Assembly (NCBI RefSeq): GCF_000182925.2
Contig: NC_026504.1
Coordinates: 2,108,001 to 2,172,000 of the forward strand
Length of the DNA stretch: 64,000 nt
Source: Neurospora crassa OR74A
Lineage: Eukaryota > Ascomycota > Sordariomycetes > Sordariales > Sordariaceae
Direction: 5' to 3'
Numbering within the stretch: the stretch's first letter is position 1; each line of letters begins with the position of its first letter. This document shows, piece after piece, positions 11,406-22,434 of the stretch. Both the position numbers and the translations under genes were made by a program. Below the pieces are notes generated by a model. It had not been told where the DNA came from, made no database searches, and saw only the letters and a list, made by a program, of their open reading frames with translations.

Positions 11406-12109
11406 GTTGAAACATCTTTTTTGCGTCATCTTTTTTTTTTGTCTGCGAGCGACATGGATTTTGGTGATGCGATGCAGTGCGGATGGGGTAGGACGTACTT
11501 GACCGTGCTGCACCTCATCGAGATTCCTTTTTCTCTTTGGACAGTTTGCTCAGTCCTGCTACCTATCCTGAAACGGAAGGATAGTTACATATGTTGGCAA
11601 TTTAGTGCGAGTCCACGACAAAGATACCTGCGAATTGGTGTTGCGGACTGGAGTTATACGGAAGCTTTACATACCTTCATGCAGGCGGGTCTCTATGGTG
11701 AAAGAAGCAGTGACCACCAAGGGATGCGAATTCGTCGTTAGTCCTCGATAGCGATCATCCTAGCCAGAAATAGTTGCGACTTTCAAGATGTTGTGCGACC
11801 TGACTGACAGCAAGCAAGATACAGTATCTCACGAAAGTGGAGTATCACCCATCATACTTGAATGCTCGCTATCCAAGCTCTCCAAGGTAGTGACTACCTG
11901 GGATGGCATCAAAGCACCTTTACAATATATAGCGATACTTCCACTTAGTATACTTGAAACCATGTTCCACTGTCTGTCATGATTTATTCGATCTCCATAC
12001 ATGATTTTACATCTTCTCAAGTACCATCCATGACCATCAAACTACTCAAACCCATCTTATTCCACCTTCCCCCCTTTCACACCCCTCTTGCCACCTCCCA
12101 CGCTCTCCT
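11406..12109. other. Intergenic, pol III terminators and iml1 3' region
   Basis: Just downstream of the tRNA are T6 (11417-11422) and T10 (11431-11440), the expected terminators. The rest should contain the 3' untranslated region of iml1 on the minus strand. No gene is recognised. Confidence 0.55.
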
Positions 12110-15100
12110 TCAGTGCTCACTAGCACCTGCATCTCCGCCAGCACCACCACCAATGTTTCCGGCACCACCAGCATCAGAACTACTACCAGCAGCTCCCGCT
12201 CCCGAAGCTCCTGCCGCTGCCGCTGCCGCCGCCGCTTGAGCAGCTGCAGCTGCAGCTGACGCACCTCCCCCAAAGCCCAAACCAATCCTACTACCCATAA
12301 CCCCTTCCTGCACGCTCGCTCTCCTCATCATCGTCGAGTGCGAGGGGTGGCCCGCAGACGCAGCCGACGCAGCCGACAACAAGCTCGGACTTCCCACTCG
12401 TACAGGACTGATTCCCAGCCCAGTCCCGCTACCTACCAGCTGCAAGTCACTAAGATTGCTCAGGCCGGTGCCGCCTATTGCTGCTAGCACGCCCGGAGGA
12501 AGGCCGAGGCTGGGGATGTTCGTATCGGGAACCGTGTGACCCGTGCTGGTAGTATTTTGACCGGCGCCGAGGTGAGGAGTAGCGAAGGCGAGGGTTGAGT
12601 CCTTCGTCGCTGTGGTCGACGGGATCTTCACGGGCGCAAGGCCGGGCGTGGTGTTGGGTGCGGGCGGGTGCGCTTCGCGCTCGAGCAATTCGCGGTAAAA
12701 GGCCTCGAGGGCGGAGCGGTCGCGGCAGAAGGATTCGAGCTCGTCTTTGATAACCTCAGGGTCTTGGATGACGGGCGTTACGGGGACGGTGACGGTGGAT
12801 CGGTTGAGGGGTTGGCCTGTGGTGCCGAATCCGTTGGTTGATGGGGGGCCGCTGGCCAGGGGCCCGATGAGGTGCGGCCGAAGCGCGGGGGAGAGGAAGG
12901 CTGTTGTGGGTTTGACGAGCGGGGAGGAGACTGCGTTTGGCTGGTCTGGGTGAGCGTTTGGTCCGTAGAGACCAGGCGTTGAGATGCGGCCTGGACCGGG
13001 ACCGAGTCCGAGGTTGTCGCCCCCGGCACCGGATCCGCCTCCCTTCTGCTGCATTTCCTTCTCACGCTGGGCCGCCGTGCGGTTGCTATAGAGACGGTTG
13101 GCTAAGATCAGGATGTCGCCTTCGTCGGTGATTTCAGCAATGAGAGTACCGGAGCGGTGGATGAACTGCGTGTATTTAAAGTCCGGCTTGCCCCATGAGT
13201 ACGACACGTCGACGGTATAGGGGAAGCTGGACGCTGGCTCCATGTCGAGAACAAAGTCAAACTTTCTCAGGAGAGCCCTCTGATAGAAGTGCCGCCCTGG
13301 CTGTGCTTGCGGAGTAAACGAATTGGGATCAAAGTAGGTGATGGGCTGTTGGTTTGGTGGCTGGACAGCCAGCTTGATCATGTACGGTCGGCGGAACGGG
13401 TTAATTTCCGTTATATCACAAGCTTCGTTGATAGGAACCTCAACGAGCCGGAGCCCGTACAAGGCTGCCTCGCGAGCCCATGCCTCAATAGCATCTTCGA
13501 TCAACTTGGCTGTTACGTTCATCCAGTCGATCCGGATATGGTAACAATTGTCGGGGTTGTGAAGTCTGTCGTAATGCAAATCGACCACCTCGGGCCGGTA
13601 AGAGCGTTTTCGATGGTCAACATCGTATTTCATGACCTTACTCAGAACCACCCTGGGCTTCTTGCCACCCGCCATCATAGCTGCCGTTGGGGTAACCGTT
13701 CCAGAGGTGGGAGAGCTGTCTTCGTGGATAGATGTTGGTCTTGACATCGACACATTGGACCTTGGTGAATCCCGTACTTCCGAATGCGGTGTTGATGGGA
13801 CAGACACTGGAACCCGCCTTGTGTTAAACCAGCCTGGAGGGTTGGGTTTCGCATAGTCGCTGCTGATCTGGTAGAAGTACTGGCCATCTCTGAAAGGATG
13901 TCGCCTCTCAACGTGCACGAAGAGTCCACCGCCATCCTTCCTCCCATCTTTGCTTTCATCCTTCGACTTATCATCTGAAGTGACCATGAGACGGTTACCA
14001 AGCTCTTCGGCTTCCTCTCTGTCCTCCAAGTCTTCGAAGTTCTCCAGGAGCCAAGTGGTCATGTCAGAGCCGATGAAGCAGTTGTAATGGAGGCGCAAAT
14101 GCCAGCGCCGGTTTTGCATTCGAATGCCTCCATTTTCCACGGGCTGCTGGATAGCCTCTGCCAATGCTGCCAGGCTGAAGTTCTTCTTCGAAAATTGCTC
14201 TCTGCTCGTGACCAGCTGACCCTTCCTGTGCCCGCCTTCCAGGCCCTCCAACAACGGAAGCGTTTCCAGCTCGGCCGCAATAACTACGGATGGATCTTCT
14301 GTTTTGTAAACGATATCAAGGGGATTCATGTCCTTTTTGCGACGCGATGCTTGAAAGCTCCGTTCGCTCGCCGGGATATACCTGTGCTTCTGCCACATCT
14401 GCGCAAGCTTCCGAATGCCTTCGATGCGAATCTCTTCTTCACTGTCCCCGTACTGCGTCTTGGGGAAAAACGAGTGTCTGGCTGTCATTGGTATCAGGAC
14501 GAACCTAGCGCGCCAAAACCTCAAATGTTCGGACAACTCGTCATTATGCCCTGCAACAAAGGCATCGACGTAATTCCAGTTCCGATCAGGCGTTGGGGCC
14601 ACCATGTCATAAGAACGGGTTTTGTAACCGTGGTCAAGTAGAGTTCGTATCGCCGGTTTGTACAAGTAACGGTCATTGTACAGTCCCGCCGAGGCGATCG
14701 GCTTCCGGACAAAGATATTAACTTCAATTTCGGTGCCATTCACACACGACAGTTGGTGGATCGTGTTGCCGACCGACATGAAGATGCTTGTACCATCCTC
14801 TGCTGTGTGGTCGCGGGAGAATATGTCGGTAACCTTGAGTTGCTTCTGGCCAAAGGCTTTGGCAACAGCTGGGCCTACAACGACCTGGAATCCTTGGCAG
14901 AATCTGAGACTGATCATCTCGCGCAGCATCTCGTCGCGTGACTTGGGTTCCTCGGCCAGCTCATCATCAGCATTTTGCGAGACATTATACGGTTGACGGT
15001 GGTACTCTGACTCGAACTGTGCCTTGGTAGGGAAGTACTCTGTGGTTAGTGGAACGGCAGCGGGGGAGCACAAAGACTTCCATTTCATCACCCGCGTCTC

Positions 15101-18100
15101 GTTTGGCCTAGGAAACACATGTTGCCAACGACTGTACAACGTGGCAATATCGACCTTGTTGCTATCAGGGTTCGACGGGTTGACCAACGTCAGCCAAGGT
15201 GACAGCGCGGTTGTCGGCGATAAAGTTGACGGTAATTCCGGTACCGCTCCGGCCAAAAGCTTGTTATTATAAACCTTCTTCGCATCCTCAGCTCTGATTG
15301 CATCTGAATAGAAGAGATCGCGATTATCAGGAACGTAATCGGCCCGTAGTGTTGAGGCAAGCATCGAGCCTGATAGCATGTTGGCTGCAGGGTCAGTAGG
15401 AATCTGTTGCGACTTGATTGGCATCGGCCGGCTTGGAGTACCCTCAAAGTACTGATGGCTGGGCGCGAATGAGCCTGGTGTAGCGCCCCAAGGGGAGAAA
15501 ACGGGAGTTCCACTCGCGAACATCTGGGGCGACATTGACCGGTTGATTGCTGCTTTGGCTGGAGTTGCAACAGTGCCCGCGTTCATCAAAGCCCTTGAAG
15601 ATGCCAATGATCTATCAGCATTCACACTTTCAATGCTAAGTTCTGCCGTCGCAGCTTTGGGTGCGGCAATGCGAAAACCGGAGCTGCCAAGGCTGATCTG
15701 CTTCATGAACTTTGGAACTTTTGGAGTGATTGTTGGTGAACGCTTGGAGTTGAGTTTGTCGAAGTCGACCGTCTTACGGTTACGCGATTCAGGTTTGTCG
15801 GCATTGAAGCGCTGACTGGATCTATGCCCAGTCATAGTCATTTGTGAGGCACTCGTAGACGGCCTACGCTCAGTGTATGACGTCCCGAGAAGACTCGCGT
15901 CATCAGCATGATGTCGCCTGACGGAATCATCGTACTCCCGAATATGACTCGGAGGCGCCAATGTGTGGCGAAATGACGGCTGGCGCGCTCTCGAGTCGTC
16001 GTAGTCCTGCAATTGCTTCCAGAGTGACTTCTCCCCCAACTTTGCGTGCTTATCCGGGGCGAATTTCTGGAAACCGTACACGTGATCAAAGAGTGTTTCT
16101 GGGATGCGCAAGTTTTGTATGAAGACGTTGCCATCTTGATCGATAAACGGTTTCGGTACGTTGTTTGCCTGTAATGCCTTATGAGGAAAATAAGGATCCA
16201 GATGCAACGGCTTGGTTTCAATCTCATTGGTTTCCATGACGCTGCGCATTTGCAAGTCATACATGCGACATCTTATCAAGAAGTCGTCCCCTGACCGTGT
16301 TTTTGAAACATCAGAGACCGACAAAGCAATGCCATGGTATGACAGGGCTTCCTCGGACTCGCCTGTCCAGTAAGAAACATGTAGCCATTGCGGCAAAGCA
16401 TAATTCCATTCATCTTGAGCCAAGCCAGAGCCAGCATAATCACCATGAAGAGTGATGTCGGTGCCTCTGCTTGGGGAATATGACCCCGCCATGCTGTTAA
16501 AGCTCCCAATCGTCGGCGCTGTTTGTTTAGGAGTACTGGAAAGACTCGGCGCTGTTTTTGCCTTGTGATGATGTGTCGGTTCTGTCGAGTACTCAGGGTT
16601 GCGATACCGAAACAGGGGCACGGAGTGGAGAGGAGCCTTGGGTATGCATATAAGATCAATACCAATCCCATTTCCAACCAAGGCTTCGGTGGTACGGCGC
16701 AGTGCGTCGTACTCGACTTCGAAAATCCCCGGACTAGGGCTTATGACGACAACAGAAATGCCGGTTCGCATCAAATCACGATCTATGTAATCGTGCGCAA
16801 ACAGCGAGGTTGCCATGTTGATCGCCTCTAGGAAATTGCCATAGATGGCTCGTGACGCCTCAGCCGTTATCCTGTTCAAGGCTGCTTGCTGGTCGGCTGG
16901 GTCATCTGAAGAAGAAAAGGAGTGCATAGCCTTCTGATGGAAGGTGCTAATATCCCTTCGAAAGTAGTTAAACTCGCGCTTCAACTGGTAGAGGATCTTG
17001 GTCCACTCGCCGCTGCCCATTTCGCTCACAACAACGCGGTAGAAGTCCTTGTAAGGGCGACGATCGCCAGACGACTGGACACCAGTGTAGTAGTCATTTT
17101 GGACGTCCGGGTTGCCCAACTCGGTGGATATGCCTGTGTCATACTCAACTCGAGCAAAGAGAACAATACTGACAAGGTGCCTGACTTTAAGTGACGCCCA
17201 TTTCTTGAACAGAGCTGGCAAAAAACCGTTCACAACCTTGTTGAACATGATCTCACCAGAGCCATCTGAATCAAAGTCCCACATTTCGCGCGCCATTTGG
17301 ATGAAAAGCACGTATCGAGCAGACTCGCTTCGGAAGATGGGTTTTGTATTGTGGCCAAAGAATGCGGATGGCACCTTACGGCCCTCAACATAGACAGCGG
17401 TAACCTGAGCCTTGAGAGTGCCCATGAACAGAACCATTTGGCCCTTGTAGACAGTCTTCTCTGAAAGCTCACGAACAGCCAACTGCCACATGTCGGAGCG
17501 CGACATGTACTGGTCTCTAAAGCAAAGCTCGACATGCGAGGCCTCGATGGCTGGGTTATGATGATCAATCTATGTAGTTTAGTAGGAATCCTACGCGGCT
17601 ACAAGTGAGGAGTGGGGGCGTACTGGGGTCAGGGTAACCTGCGAACCCTTCCTCATGCCGAAGACATCAGCAATGTGCTTTGCGACGTAGACTTCAACAC
17701 TCGGGTAGCGGGCTTTGAGTTCCTTGGGCATGTCCTTGACGACAAAGATGTAACGCTGTTGACTTTCTGCAGCCTCTTTTGTGCGGTCCGGTGGAGGCTG
17801 TTTATGATGGTGATGATGATGGTGGTGGTGATGGTGATGAGAACCTTGCGCTTGCTTCTCCGCATCAGGTCGGAAGACGTCGATAGCCATGAGGCTGCCT
17901 GGGGTTGCCTCATCACCTATGAGATCAAGATTAAGCAAGACTTCATCGCGAGCAAAGGACTCGTTGACGGTAACGGTCCACCTCCTCTCGAAACGTGAAC
18001 GTCTTGAGGATGAAGAGGGCCGGTCACGGATGGTCGAGTTACTAGAGACAGTGTCCGGGGACCGGGGCATATCCGGGATGCGCTCCAGGCTGTTTCTGCT

Positions 18101-18178
18101 GAACTGCCGGAGGTGCGACGACCAGTTGGGGGGCCTGACATGTCCCGGCACCCCCGAAGAGAAATTGCGCGACGCCAT
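12110..18178 (-). CDS. iml1: Iml1/DEPDC5, GATOR1 (SEACIT) subunit
   Basis: Predicted 2004 aa in two exons, 18178-17624 and 17569-12110, with a 54-bp intron (GTACGC donor, ACATAG acceptor) that joins QVTLTP to IDHHNPAIE. Iml1 is the catalytic subunit of the GATOR1/SEACIT complex (with Npr2 and Npr3), a GAP for Rag/Gtr GTPases that restrains TORC1 at the vacuole when amino acids are scarce. Visible: disordered N-terminus; conserved N-terminal domain ([19 protein letters not shown] onward); the core region with [16 protein letters not shown] and [14 protein letters not shown]; a DEP domain near residues 1325-1400 ([21 protein letters not shown]); a conserved C-terminal domain; and a Gly/Ala-rich tail of about 100 residues with poly-Ala. 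Residues 114-125 are twelve consecutive His. Length fits the family. The gene diverges from the zinc transporter. A further non-coding 5' exon cannot be excluded. Confidence 0.95.
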
Positions 18179-19789
18179 CAATGCCGTCTGACAGTAATCA
18201 TCGGCTTGGTTCCATGCGTTGATGTCAGATGCTCAGGTGGAATGATTAGGAGGTCGATAACACGCCCTATTCCTAGCTCGCTGTCGGTGGTTGCGATCTC
18301 GAGGCCACCATGCCTACGAGACACATTCGAGAGGATCAAGAAAGAATATGTAAGACGGATATTGCCGAAAGTGTACGAAGTTTATTTCATCGTCTACATA
18401 CATGCAGTGATTGGCACGATGTCGCCTTCAAAGACGAAGTCTGGTGGGAGTTGAAACGCAGCCTGAGAGAGAGACGGGGCGACGTCCGCACAGGAGCTCG
18501 GACCATCTGTGCTAGCTGCAGGTACGGTCAGCTGTAGAGCCCTGTAGAGGTAGGTACCTGCAGTGTACTGATGCTCTGACAGTTGGGATGCGGCAGAATT
18601 CAGTGTGCCCTCATTCACCGCCCTACGATGCCGAACGGCACTTTGGAGGCGCACGGGCCATATCATACATATGACATCGGAGGACTTCCAGCCTCTTCAC
18701 CTACAATTCTACAAATCCAATTTCCCTCACTATCCTCCTCCCGTCCGTTCGGACCGCGACGGCCAATGTAAAGATTCTTATACCATGGTTAACCCAAGCG
18801 TCAAGCCACCTGCCCGCCAAAGTTACACGGCTGTCTGATGGTGGGAACTCTTCGTGCATCCGTGTGAAAGTCGTGAGGTGGCAGCGCCGCCGCCGTGCTC
18901 CGTAGCCTAAGCCCGTACGACATCAATGACCAGCCTCCAGCTGTTTGTCAGAGCCTCGTTGTCTCCCCTAAAAGACCCCTCTGAGATTATTCCGGTCTTA
19001 AAGCACACATCTTGCCCATGCTCTGCTGCCATCGGCCTTCTCATCAAGCGGTTCAAGTTAGAATAGTGGTCACCTATCACGACATCTCTTGCACAGGGTG
19101 CGCGCTTTCTACATGCCAGTAATGGGGGAGGAATCGTGGTCAATTCTTCTGCAAGGCGATAGAACTGGATTTGGTTCAACTTACCCAGTCACAAAGCGAT
19201 CAAGACACAAACTGCAAGTCGGTTACAGCATCGACTGTGCCTGGGAGTCATTGGTTCAAAGCTCTATACTGTACCTCGCCAACGGTGTGAACTCTCATTG
19301 GGACCAGTGTCGACTTTGTTCGCTCTTGACGTCGAAGAGGGTACACTGTCCAACGTGCCATTGTCATCCACCTTGTTCTCTAGGCTGCTGGTCTAGCACC
19401 AACGAAGTGCTGCTCGACTTGATCATTAAGAATAGCATCGCCAGCCTGTCCAGTGGCCGCCTTACGTCGATGGATACCGACCGGCTTCCTACTTCCAAAG
19501 ACCCCCCGGAAGGGAGAGGACCTTTTTGGCTCACGCTTCACGTGCAGGTCCGTCTGTGTCGCACCTGCTGTACCCAACTCGGTTAGAATGTACTTGCTCC
19601 CTTAAATCGAGCTGACCCGGGAAGGCGGGACGGTGCAAAAGCTCCTCTCTGGGTCTCAACTCGATCGCAATAGTCTCAGCGTCAACATTATATCTGGTAT
19701 CTTCAAGTCGGTTTCCAGGCAATCTACGTAAACACCTATAACTGGCTTCCGACCGACCTCGACGTCTTCCTCCACTTGCACGTTAAGCA
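18179..19789. promoter_or_regulatory. Divergent intergenic region, iml1 / zinc transporter
   Basis: These 1.6 kb contain both promoters and leaders. A palindromic GAGGTAGGTACCT motif is at 18547-18559. The longest ORF (19089-19586) does not resemble a protein family and is taken as chance. No RNA gene is recognised. Confidence 0.5.
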
Positions 19790-21540
19790 ATGGCACCCAA
19801 AATTGGACAGAAGCAGAGGCTAGCCGCAACAATCGCCATATCCTCTGCCTTTTTTGTATCAGAACTTGCTGGTCTGTTCGCGTTTATTTACTTCTATCGC
19901 CACTTTGTCTCTTCGTTTTGATTTGTTCAAGTTTTCTTTTGTCAAAATGACAAGGGAACATATTGCTGACAACAACCTCACAGTTGCTTTCAAGACAGGA
20001 AGCTTGGCCCTTACGGCAGACGCATTTCACTATGTACTTCTCTAATGCGTACCCTGTGACCATCCTAACCCATGCTAATAGTTTGCCGGCCAGTTGAACG
20101 ACCTGATTAGTTTTGCTGTCACCTTAACCGCCATTATTGTAAGTAGTCATTTTCATTCTTTCCCATGAGACTCCTCCTCTTGCAAATCTGTGTATCATCT
20201 AACCCGGTTCAGGCACTGACACTTTTCCTAGAAGACCGAAGGGACCGGCACACCTGTAGGGTTTTCCTTTGGATGGCAGCGCGCCCGCCTTCTGGGCGCC
20301 TTCTTCAATGGCGTCTTCTTACTTGCCCTCGGGACGAGCATCTTCCTCCAATCGATTGAACGTTTCATCACCGTTGAAAGAGTGGAGGACCCAAAATTGA
20401 TGCTGATTATGGGATGTGTGGGATTCACACTCAACATTATCACAATCACATTTCTGCATGGTAGGTTGGTCGTGAATCTATGAGCCAGAAGACATAGATC
20501 TGACACTTCATTCGCAGAGCCACATGACCATATTAGTCACGGGCATTCTCTAGGGCATTCGCATGAACATGACAATGAAGTAGCTTTTAACTTCGGTACA
20601 TGTTGTCGGGCGGATAGAGATACAGAGTCTGTAAGGTCAACTCAAGGTCCCCGATACATACTTGAGACGGACACTAATCAGTTGTGCTGAACAAAAGCCT
20701 TTCTACCATCACTTTCAGCATCGGCATTCCTCTCTTCCTGATATCCAGCAGCCTCGACGCCGCGATCTGGGCATGCTCGCCGCGCTCATTCACGCCATGG
20801 GCGATGCGATCAACAATCTCGGGGTCATCGTGGCCGCACTCCTGATCTGGCTACTCAAGTCCGAGGCTCGCTTTTATGCTGATCCCGGTGTTGGTGTGGG
20901 TATTGCTATCATGATCATACTGTCGTCTGTGCCCCTGATCAAGAACAGCGGCGAAATTCTTCTCGAAAGTGCTCCGAAGGGAGTAAGAACCGATGATATC
21001 AAGCACGACATTGAGAAGGTTTGTCAAATCCAAACGACGGTAAGAACAGCAACTGACTTTTCCTTCACGGATCAGGTTCCAGGAGTCGATTCGATCCACG
21101 AGCTGCACGTCTGGAGGCTCGATCAGAACAAGGCCATCGCCTCTGTCCACGTCGTTCTCACAGAAGATGGTATCGTGAATTTTATGGACAAAGCGAGGAC
21201 CATCGGTGAGTGTCTTCACGCCTACGGGATCCATTCGGCCACTGTCCAACCGGAACTTTCGCCCGGATACGAAGAATACGAGCTTGTTCCGGCCAGTAAG
21301 GCATCCGCAACGCTAGCTACAGCCTTACCGGATGGAGGCGACGGTCTTGTGGACGAGAATGAGTCAATTACGACAACGCCTTGCGGCACTACAAGCGCAG
21401 CTTCGTCAATCACCACCACCAGTGTCTCGCTGGCAAAGGGAAGACAGGCCAGCACGGCGACAACTTGTCATCTGGTGTGCGGAAGAGGATCCTGTGCTGG
21501 GCTTGCGTGTTGTCAGCCCGTTGCCCTTGATGCGCAGTGA
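19790..21540 (+). CDS. zrc1: Cation diffusion facilitator, Zrc1/Cot1-type zinc transporter
   Basis: Predicted 427 aa in seven exons: 19790-19871, 19984-20033, 20094-20138, 20232-20460, 20518-20630, 20719-21018 and 21076-21540. These proteins exchange Zn2+ (or Co2+) for H+ into the vacuole. The N-terminus MAPKIGQKQRLAATIAIS is typical. The two zinc-site motifs HxxxD are present, in TM2 (HYLND, H43 and D47) and TM5 (HAMGD, H198 and D202). A His-rich cytosolic loop follows TM4 (HDHISHGHSLGHSHEHD). The C-terminal ferredoxin-like domain reads VPGVDSIHELHVWRL, and a Cys-rich end (CHLVCGRG...ACC) is common in fungal members. Intron 1 has a weak GTCTGT donor; intron 6 (57 bp) has no stop in frame. 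The exon 3 start was chosen because it keeps HxxxD intact. Exon 5's donor is the least certain boundary. Substrate is inferred from the family. Confidence 0.86.
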
Positions 21541-22396
21541 GCTAAGTGTCGTTAGAGTGTTACTTTCTGTAGCACTGTATCACACCATCCCGGTCGCTGG
21601 ATTATGATCGAGTTTACAACACCACCCCTATGTTCTCGAAGTAAATATTCCTTCCCACCCCCTTTTCCTTAGCCCTTTTCTGCATCAATTTTGTATGTGG
21701 TCGTTATTGGGCAAGCACAGAGGCCTCAATGAATTGGATGCGAGCCTACTGTTCACTCCTTTGTTGCCTAGCCCATACCAAGAGATCTGGCTTCAAAATT
21801 TCTTCTGTTTCCAACTCATTGGTTGGAATGGCCTAGTTCTCATGTCTTACGGCGTAGCTAGAAATAAGTCATTTGTATTTCCCTCTTTGATTCACGAACA
21901 TCATATAAACCCCTTTGCCCCGTCTACATAACTTTCTGACTCCGGCAGGCATTATGTTGAAGTGATGGCACCTTTATGAATTCAGAATGTAGCAGGTTCA
22001 TGGATCTGTGTCCGCACAATGCAATGCTAGTGTGGTGTTACCACTTTCCCTTCCCTTCGTCTGCTTGGTAGTCGCGATGCCTGCCGGAGCACAGCATTTC
22101 TAGGCACACATTGGCTTTATAAGGTAAGCTGCCGCTATATATACATTTGTTTTCCTTCGCTTAGGCGGTGAGGACGGGAGGTTCATGACTTACCTATGAA
22201 TCAAATTCAGGGATCCTTCCTTCATTTTAATCACGTCCAACTCGTACATCCAGTAAGATCTTAATTTTTGATGTACGACGGACGGTTTATAAGCCATCCG
22301 AAGCAAACACTGAGGTTCTGTTCATAGATTGTACAATGGTGGTGTGGTAAGTGTAGCTCGCCAGCCTGCCTCTTTCTGTTTGCGACGGCACACATG

Positions 22397-22397
<1 letters not shown>

Positions 22398-22434
<37 letters not shown>
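22398..22434. repeat. (GCAA)9 microsatellite
   Basis: A tetranucleotide tract, essentially perfect, in non-coding DNA. It opens a Leu-Ala-Cys repeat frame on the minus strand, which is an artefact of the repeat. A shorter related tract lies near 50805-50825. Confidence 0.95.

Noticed and set aside
12110-12300. Poly-Ala/Gly end of Iml1 as a frameshifted tail
   Set aside because: The frame is continuous from the conserved C-terminal domain, and low-complexity tails are common in fungal proteins.
19089-19586. 165-codon + ORF between iml1 and the zinc transporter
   Set aside because: There is no family character, and it lies in a shared promoter region with no splice or start context.
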